Part shown: positions 59,090 through 64,000 of the stretch, piece after piece
Layout of the letters: each line of letters opens with the position of its first letter
Position numbering within the stretch: position 1 is the stretch's first letter
NCBI RefSeq assembly: GCF_015594545.1
Contig: NZ_JADIIO010000002.1
Location: 1 to 64,000 of the forward strand
Direction: 5' to 3'
From: Staphylococcus durrellii
Lineage (GTDB): Bacteria; Bacillota; Bacilli; Staphylococcales; Staphylococcaceae
DNA length: 64,000 nucleotides
Notes under the pieces: model-generated
What the model was told of the DNA's origin: nothing
Databases searched by the model: none
Seen by the model: only the letters and a program-made list of their open reading frames with translations
Position numbers and translations under genes: made by a program

Positions 59090-59989
59090 ATGACCGAAGT
59101 AATATCAATAAATAACTTTAAAGGTGGTGTATCAAAAACATCATCAACTGCTGGAATTGCTTATGTATTATCTGAAATTAAAAAGAAAAAAGTATTAGTT
59201 GTTGATTTAGACCCTCAAGCAGATGTAACTGATTTATTATTAAAAACATTTAAAGAAAACAATAATAGTTTATTAAATGAGATAATGAATTCTAATGATA
59301 TTGAAAGTATTTTAGATGAAAAAGAAGATGAAATACTAGATTTACTTTTAAGAAAATCAACGGATATAAATGAAAATGATTTGTACCATACGTTGAAAGA
59401 TAGAAAATCTTTGAGCGAATCAATAATAGAATTGAGTAACAATTTATCAATAGTACCATCGGATTTTAATATGATTGGATATCCATATTTATTAGAAGAT
59501 TTAAAACTCAATAGAATTGATGGTGCAAAATACTTCGATAGTTTCTTGAAAGAAGTAAAGGAAGAATATGATTTTATATTAATAGATACCCCACCTACTT
59601 TATCAGATTTTGCTAATAGTGGAATCTATTCATGTGATTATAGTTTGATTGTTGTACAAACACATGTAAGGAGTTTTAATGCAGTTGAAAAGTTAATAAG
59701 TCATTTATCTGCTTTTAAAGATTTGCATGGTAATGACTTTGATATAATTGGAGTTTTACCAGTTATGTTTAAAAATCAAGGTAAGATAGATAATTTTATT
59801 ATAAGACTACTTAAGTACATATATGGAAGATACGTATTTGAAAATAAGGTTATGCAGAGAGAAAGAGTTAAATATTGGGATGCAATAGGTATTCATAATG
59901 AAGATATGCATGATAGAGATGTACTTACAATGTATGAAAATATAGCAAATGAATTGCTAGAGAAAATGAGGGATCATAATGGAAAATAA
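59090..59989 (+). CDS. parA: ParA-family partition ATPase
   Basis: The 299-residue ATPase has deviant Walker A KGGVSKTS (11-18), the Walker A' region VVDLDPQADVTDLLL and Walker B FILIDTPPTLSDF. It has no N-terminal HTH, which makes it type Ib, usually partnered with a small RHH protein. AAAGGAGGG precedes the ATG. It overlaps the partner gene by 11 bp. Confidence 0.93.
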   Translation: MTEVISINNFKGGVSKTSSTAGIAYVLSEIKKKKVLVVDLDPQADVTDLLLKTFKENNNSLLNEIMNSNDIESILDEKEDEILDLLLRKSTDINENDLYHTLKDRKSLSESIIELSNNLSIVPSDFNMIGYPYLLEDLKLNRIDGAKYFDSFLKEVKEEYDFILIDTPPTLSDFANSGIYSCDYSLIVVQTHVRSFNAVEKLISHLSAFKDLHGNDFDIIGVLPVMFKNQGKIDNFIIRLLKYIYGRYVFENKVMQRERVKYWDAIGIHNEDMHDRDVLTMYENIANELLEKMRDHNGK

Positions 59990-60287
59990 AGAAGAAAGTT
60001 TATTAGATAATAAAAACAAAAGAAATAGCAATTACGAAAATACAATGATAGATACTTCTGAAAGATATAGTGTTTTGCCAACTCATAGTTTAAGAGTGAA
60101 AGGTATTATTCATAGTAAAGCTGTAGCACTAAAAAAAATAGGTCTATATGATAATTTAAATGACGTTTTGGAAGCAGCTTTAGAGAAATTCATTGAAGAT
60201 TATTCTGATAGTGAAAAACAAGAAATAAGAGAGCAAGAAAAAGAAGAAAATGAACAAAAGTTAAGACGAGTAAAAAACAAAAAATAA
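59979..60287 (+). CDS. Small RHH partition partner (ParB/ParG-like)
   Basis: The 102-residue protein has a disordered polar N-terminus (1-35), an RHH-like core (about 38-75: HSLRVKGIIHSKAVALKKIGLYDNLNDVLEAALEKFIEDY) and a charged C-terminal tail. Overlap with parA and the flanking 15-bp arrays make it the likely binder of the TTACACATGTGTAA sites at all four clusters in the window. Confidence 0.8.
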   Translation: MENKEESLLDNKNKRNSNYENTMIDTSERYSVLPTHSLRVKGIIHSKAVALKKIGLYDNLNDVLEAALEKFIEDYSDSEKQEIREQEKEENEQKLRRVKNKK

Positions 60288-60324
60288 TGTGTAACTTACA
60301 CAAATGTAATTAACACAAAGAAAA
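60281..60324. repeat. Operator array after the partition genes
   Basis: ATGTGTAA half-site, then TTACACAAATGTAA (60296-60309), then TTAACACAAA at 60311, in the same 15-bp register. A weak CGTAGG / CCTACG hairpin follows at about 60330-60355. Confidence 0.7.
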
Positions 60325-60430
60325 AAGCCGTAGGTATTCTTGGCAGACCCTACGACTAAAGCATTTATAAAAATACTTACAACATTAGAATAATTTATAA
60401 ATGCCTATAAATCAATAGGAGGCGTTTAAA

Positions 60431-60613
60431 GTGATTGAAAATTACGTTGAATGGTTTTGTGAATTTATCAATGTTCCATATGAAACAAATGAAACATTAG
60501 AATTGTGGTTAATTAATAGAATACAAAATAAAAAATTTGAAATAGACTATGTATTCATTTTAGAAAACAACACAAAACAATTATCGCTATTTGACTATGA
60601 TATTGCAATATAA
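60431..60613 (+). CDS. Small acidic hypothetical protein
   Basis: The 60-residue protein starts with GTG behind AGGAGG. Trp/Glu-rich (MIENYVEWFCEFINVPYETNETLELW) and helical. It is placed between two operator arrays and so probably belongs to the same regulon. Function unknown. Confidence 0.55.
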   Translation: MIENYVEWFCEFINVPYETNETLELWLINRIQNKKFEIDYVFILENNTKQLSLFDYDIAI

Positions 60614-60655
60614 AATCAAATGTAATTAACACATGTGTAACTTACATTTGTGTAA
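60612..60655. repeat. Operator array before the 85-residue gene
   Basis: Half-site AAATGTAA (60618-60625), TAACACATGTGTAA (60627-60640) and TTACATTTGTGTAA (60642-60655), 15 bp apart. The last site abuts the AAAGGAG of the next gene, just as at 22547-22560. Confidence 0.8.
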
Positions 60656-60670
60656 AAGGAGTGTTTAATA

Positions 60671-60928
60671 ATGCAAGAAAACTCATTTGAATTTGCTACA
60701 GCTAAACAATATAAACTTGCTATATCTGTTAAAGAAAGAATAATCTGTGATATTGAAAATATGAAAGATATAAATAAGATCAATCAGTTAGCAAATACAA
60801 ATTTTGATAAAGAAGAATTACAATATTTCTTTAAAGAAAAAAATGATTTTAAATATTTTATAAATCAGAATAACATTAGTACAAATAGTATTATTGTATC
60901 TGCAATGATGAAGTTAAAAAGAAATTAA
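60671..60928 (+). CDS. Small hypothetical protein under the par-type operator
   Basis: The 85-residue helical protein begins MQENSFEFATAKQYKLAISV. The operator array ends at its ribosome-binding site. Contains KERIICDIENMKDINKINQL. No family recognised. Confidence 0.6.
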   Translation: MQENSFEFATAKQYKLAISVKERIICDIENMKDINKINQLANTNFDKEELQYFFKEKNDFKYFINQNNISTNSIIVSAMMKLKRN

Positions 60929-60959
60929 TATGAATGATAAATATAAAGGGTGATTACAA

Positions 60960-61121
60960 ATGGATATAGATTTTAGTTTAGTCTTACAAGTTGTATTGTT
61001 TATTATAACTATAGGTTTGTTAGGTTGTTATATATACAGTATGTTTATACTTAAACGAACAAATATAATAATGTTTTTAATACTTGTAATTTTATTGGTA
61101 CTTCAAATAGTGATTTATTAG
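60960..61121 (+). CDS. 53-residue two-helix membrane peptide
   Basis: MDIDFSLVLQVVLFIITIGL... has two hydrophobic helices separated by SMFILKRTN. AAGGGTG lies upstream. It is part of a run of four small genes. Function unknown. Confidence 0.55.
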   Translation: MDIDFSLVLQVVLFIITIGLLGCYIYSMFILKRTNIIMFLILVILLVLQIVIY

Positions 61122-61148
61122 TTTTTATTCATAAAGGAGATGACGTTA

Positions 61149-61316
61149 ATGCCAATTTTAATTATAATCCTATTTTTTATAATTTTGATTTGGTTGGTTT
61201 TAAATACACTAATAACATATGTACAAGGTGATAAACAAAATGGACATTTTCTTTTATTTTGGACTATTATGATTCCTTGTTTATTTGGCTTATTAGTTTA
61301 TTTGATTCATATTTAA
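61149..61316 (+). CDS. 55-residue two-helix membrane peptide
   Basis: MPILIIILFFIILIWLVLNT... and LLFWTIMIPCLFGLLVYLIHI flank a polar loop (YVQGDKQNGH). AAAGGAGATG lies upstream. Function unknown. Confidence 0.55.
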   Translation: MPILIIILFFIILIWLVLNTLITYVQGDKQNGHFLLFWTIMIPCLFGLLVYLIHI

Positions 61317-61419
61317 ATAAACAATACTAATAACAAAAAATAAAAGAAAGATATTACAAGTGTTTTGTATGATTAGGGTAAACTCTAATTGCACAAAATA
61401 TAATGGTACTTAAAAAATA

Positions 61420-61450
61420 AAGGTATTAAGAAATAATCTTAATACCTTGT
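61420..61450. terminator. Terminator between convergent genes
   Basis: AAGGTATTAAG / CTTAATACCTT hairpin, loop of seven; A- and T-rich flanks. Confidence 0.7.
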
Positions 61451-61481
61451 TAATATATTCTAGCTGACTAATATTTTTATA

Positions 61482-61889
61482 CTAAGCTTCTAATTGCATA
61501 ATTGCACCAAAATATTGTTGGGATGTAGTGAAAGTAATAAATGAAATTAATTCGCTAATCTCTTGTTTGTTTAAGGTCTCTTTTAATATTTTTATAACAT
61601 AGTCAGGAATATCAGTTCCTAATGTTAAGTAAACTTCTACAAATCCTATACAAACAGCAGATTTTTCATCACCTAATTGATTACTTGGCTTACCTTTTGC
61701 TTTGCAATACATACATCCGTTCTTTTGCGCCAACATTCTTCGCATCTCTTCTTTTAACTCTTTAGATAGTGAGTGAGCTCTTTCTAATGATTCACTAAGG
61801 TTGTTCCAATTTTTCATTATCTCACTGTTATATCCCAGTAATTTTTGAAACGGCGTTTTGCCATTATTAGACAATTGAATTATCGTCAT
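61482..61889 (-). CDS. Carboxymuconolactone decarboxylase/AhpD-like protein
   Basis: The 135-residue helical protein has the CxxC motif of the AhpD/CMD fold in NGCMYCKAKGKPSNQLGDEKS (about 58-78); the usual His after the second Cys is Lys-Ala here. Such proteins act as peroxidase adaptors or redox enzymes. GGAGGAG precedes the ATG. It is divergent from the Lrp gene, which may regulate it. Confidence 0.75.
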   Translation of the reverse strand: MTIIQLSNNGKTPFQKLLGYNSEIMKNWNNLSESLERAHSLSKELKEEMRRMLAQKNGCMYCKAKGKPSNQLGDEKSAVCIGFVEVYLTLGTDIPDYVIKILKETLNKQEISELISFITFTTSQQYFGAIMQLEA

Positions 61890-61998
61890 ACATACTCCTC
61901 CTTCTGTTAATTTATTTTAGAATATTACTATAGTGAATTGAATGAGATATATTAGGTATAATGTAAATATAATTTCTTAATTTAAGGAGAATTATTAA

Positions 61999-62409
61999 AT
62001 GGACTTAACAGACAGAAAAATTATTGAAACGCTAAAAAAAGATAGTAAAGTTTCACTAAGTTATATAAGTGATAGTGTTAACTTATCTACACCCTCTGTA
62101 CGTGAAAGAATTAATAAAATGAAAGATATGGGTATTATTAAAAAATATACAATTGATATTGATTATAAAACCCTCGGGTACGATATCGATGTAATCATAG
62201 ATATCGTTATAAAAAACAATCTGTATAAAGATTTCAAAACATTTATAGCAACACAGGATAACGTGGAATTTTGTTATAGAATTTCTGGAGATAGTTGTTT
62301 TATTTTTAAAGTACGTTTTAAAAATATGATGGATGTCGAGCGATTTGTTGATAGTTTACAAGAATATGGACACACAAAAACACATTTTATATTTTCAAAA
62401 ACTATATAA
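61999..62409 (+). CDS. Lrp/AsnC-family transcriptional regulator
   Basis: The 136-residue protein has an N-terminal HTH (LTDRKIIETLKKDSKVSLSYISDSVNLSTPSVRERINKM) and a C-terminal RAM/AsnC ligand-binding domain (VEFCYRISGDSCFIFKVRFKNM). Lrp-type proteins sense amino acids. It is flanked by the CMD-like gene and an MFS exporter, either of which could be its target. Confidence 0.9.
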   Translation: MDLTDRKIIETLKKDSKVSLSYISDSVNLSTPSVRERINKMKDMGIIKKYTIDIDYKTLGYDIDVIIDIVIKNNLYKDFKTFIATQDNVEFCYRISGDSCFIFKVRFKNMMDVERFVDSLQEYGHTKTHFIFSKTI

Positions 62410-62419
62410 TTTCAATCTA

Positions 62420-62458
62420 AAAGAGCATGCAGACACCATTAGTTTCTGCATGCTCTTT
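62420..62458. terminator. Bidirectional terminator (Lrp / MFS genes)
   Basis: AAAGAGCATGCAGA / TCTGCATGCTCTTT, with A and T runs, between convergent genes. Confidence 0.88.
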
Positions 62459-62466
62459 CTTATAGT

Positions 62467-63684
62467 TTAAAGGTTAGGCTGAATAATTTTATTTCTATTT
62501 ATCATCACAAAAATTGCTGAAAAGAATAGAAGTATAGCAGCTAAAATAAATGTAAATCTTACTCCAAATAAGTCAGTCAAATTACCCAAAATTAATGAGG
62601 AAATCCCGAAAATTGCAGTTATTAAAGCATCTTTTGCTGAGTATATGTTAGGTAACAGCCTATAAACTACACTCCGTTGTACTAGGGTTTCTTGGGCAAC
62701 ATCTTTAATTTGATTTACTATGCCGAATAATAATGATATTACTAGTGCCATCCATGGTGTCGATGTTAAACCAAACATTAAAGTTGTTAAACTAGATAAG
62801 AGAGCTCCTCCCACAATAACTTTACTAGAGAGCCTATCTACTAAATGTGACCATCTTAAACTTAAAAAGCCACCTATCATTAATCCAGCGAAGAAAGTAG
62901 CATTTATATATCCCCACCATTGTTCTCCAGTTTGCAAAACCTGATCAACATATACGTACATAATTGCAGCTACCCATACCACATTTGCAATCGATTCAAA
63001 AAATTCTACAATACTAATTGTACGTAAAGTGGGCGTTTGCCAAATGGTCACCCAGCCTTTTTTTAATACTTCCCAGTTTGATGATTTTTTTGTTTGTTCA
63101 TCACTCACTATATTTCCATCAATATTTGGAATTAAAAACATCATAATAGTTGATGCTACAAACAAGATAAATGTTAGCCAAATAACATTTGTTCCCCCCA
63201 TAATAGCAACAAGCATTCCACCAACTGCCCATCCGCCTAGACGAATCGTTTGATCAAGAATAGCAAGAAAACTATTAGCTTTCACTAGGGCATCTTGCTC
63301 GACTAATATTGGAATTAAAGCATTTCTCGCTGGATTTGCCCATCCGTCTAAAAAAGAAATGACAATAACGAATAAAAAAATCAGAAACGAAGTGTTAAAA
63401 GAATAAAAAAAATCTATATAACCCGTAAGTATAATGATAGCTACAGTTTTCCCTGATTGGGAATAAGCTAAAAGTGGCTTCAATTTGACTCTTTCAATAA
63501 TTAAAGGAGCGACGAGCCCACTTAAAAACCGTGATGTTGTAATAAAAAAAGGTACAAAAGCCATATAAGTTACAGAGCCTGTTAATTCGTATATTATCGC
63601 TATTAAACCCACCATATAAAAAACATCTCCGCTATTTGCGAGAGATTGACCAATCCATAAAAAACGAAACGATGATTTATTCAT
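62467..63684 (-). CDS. Major facilitator superfamily exporter
   Basis: The 405-residue protein has twelve hydrophobic segments and the MFS-type RFLWIGQSLANSGDVFYMV opening. Motif A-like loops are present at LVAPLIIERVKLKPLL and LRWSHLVDRLSSKV. It resembles MefA/enterobactin-exporter-like MFS_3 proteins. Substrate unknown; drug or siderophore-type export is plausible. AAGGAG lies 9 bp before the ATG. Confidence 0.85.
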   Translation of the reverse strand: MNKSSFRFLWIGQSLANSGDVFYMVGLIAIIYELTGSVTYMAFVPFFITTSRFLSGLVAPLIIERVKLKPLLAYSQSGKTVAIIILTGYIDFFYSFNTSFLIFLFVIVISFLDGWANPARNALIPILVEQDALVKANSFLAILDQTIRLGGWAVGGMLVAIMGGTNVIWLTFILFVASTIMMFLIPNIDGNIVSDEQTKKSSNWEVLKKGWVTIWQTPTLRTISIVEFFESIANVVWVAAIMYVYVDQVLQTGEQWWGYINATFFAGLMIGGFLSLRWSHLVDRLSSKVIVGGALLSSLTTLMFGLTSTPWMALVISLLFGIVNQIKDVAQETLVQRSVVYRLLPNIYSAKDALITAIFGISSLILGNLTDLFGVRFTFILAAILLFFSAIFVMINRNKIIQPNL

Positions 63685-64000
63685 CAGATATTACTCCTTT
63701 GAAATATTTTATTGTTCAATTTGTATTTAAAATAAAAAGCAATCTTACATCGGATCGTCATCCTTTTCTTTATATAGTTTATAAGGTGGTGTTTAGCGTA
63801 TAGCAATTAATATTATTATCATCTTAATATTCTTTTTTACAATAGCATAACTAAAAAATCACAAAAAGTCTGATAATTCTGAAAAAATAAAGTTGTAAAT
63901 CTCTCATTCGTTGAAAATCTACCAATCATATGTTTCTGTGTATTTAATATAAGAGTAGAAGAAGAGTTAATAGACTAACCTATTAATTCTTCTTTTTTAT
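63685..64000. other. Gene-free right edge
   Basis: It contains the upstream region of the MFS gene and AT-rich sequence. AAGAGTTAATAG ... CTATTAATTCTT near 63965-63996 is a terminator-like stem for a gene beyond the window or a plus-strand transcript. No gene seen. Confidence 0.45.

Noticed and set aside
59215..59511. Minus-strand 98-residue frame within parA
   Set aside because: Shadow of the parA coding sequence, with no ribosome-binding site.

Overview
The window reads as the body of a large conjugative plasmid from Staphylococcus. The DNA is strongly AT-rich. It carries staphylococcal replication genes (two RepA_N initiators), a cadD/cadX cadmium operon, Fst-type toxins, and a full Gram-positive type IV transfer cluster. 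The relaxase, auxiliary protein and oriT resemble those of the pWBG749 (smp) family. The first base is the first base of a repA start codon, so the record is probably a circular plasmid opened at repA.

Layout. 1-4.6 kb: RepA_N initiator, then a cadDX module flanked by what look like the single-strand and double-strand origins of a rolling-circle plasmid, then HTH and fragment genes. 4.6-18.5 kb: accessory cargo. This holds a two-HTH protein, a holin-like mini-toxin, two intact Fst-type toxin/antisense-RNA loci and one fossil, a broken glycerol dehydrogenase, an M15 peptidase, an IsaB-like Met-rich secreted protein, a MurE-like ligase, an ECF sigma/anti-sigma pair, an SDR, a MocR regulator and an EamA exporter. 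18.5-25.8 kb: a coiled-coil TIR protein, small membrane proteins, a resolvase, a TcaA-like protein, and DUF5677-like and YolD-like genes. 25.8-30.7 kb: five copies of a roughly 400-bp, highly structured non-coding repeat. After each copy comes a different set of small unrelated genes, so the region is a cassette-like array. 30.7-55.8 kb (minus strand): mobilisation genes (Mrr-like nuclease, Toprim protein, topoisomerase III, ArdC-like protein, RHH proteins, relaxase), oriT at about 42 kb, then the mating apparatus (VirB4, T4CP, VirB6-like, peptidoglycan hydrolase, VirB2-like subunit, SSB). 55.8-61.3 kb: a structured intergenic region, an RHH regulator, the second RepA_N with an antisense RNA, and ParA plus an RHH partner with 15-bp-periodic operator/centromere arrays. 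61.5-63.7 kb: a CMD/AhpD-like protein, an Lrp regulator and an MFS exporter.

Main observations. (1) The repeat/cassette array: the repeats fold into several hairpins whose arms covary between copies. Each supplies a terminator and, in four of five copies, a clear ribosome-binding site. All cassettes are transcribed towards oriT. This suits either single-stranded-DNA promoters for early (leading-region) anti-defence genes or a gene-capture array. (2) Five proteins encoded beside oriT (relaxase, ArdC-like, Toprim, two unknowns) share the C-terminal ending acidic-x-x-x-E-R. They use different Arg codons and stop codons, so the conservation is at protein level. I infer a T4SS export signal. (3) A 15-bp-periodic TTACACATGTGTAA-type array occurs at four places, one of them 36 kb from parA. 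(4) A probable ECF promoter (TGAACTT, 15 bp, CGTATA) lies before the sigma operon and the IsaB-like gene, and in weaker form before the MurE-like gene, suggesting a plasmid-borne envelope regulon.
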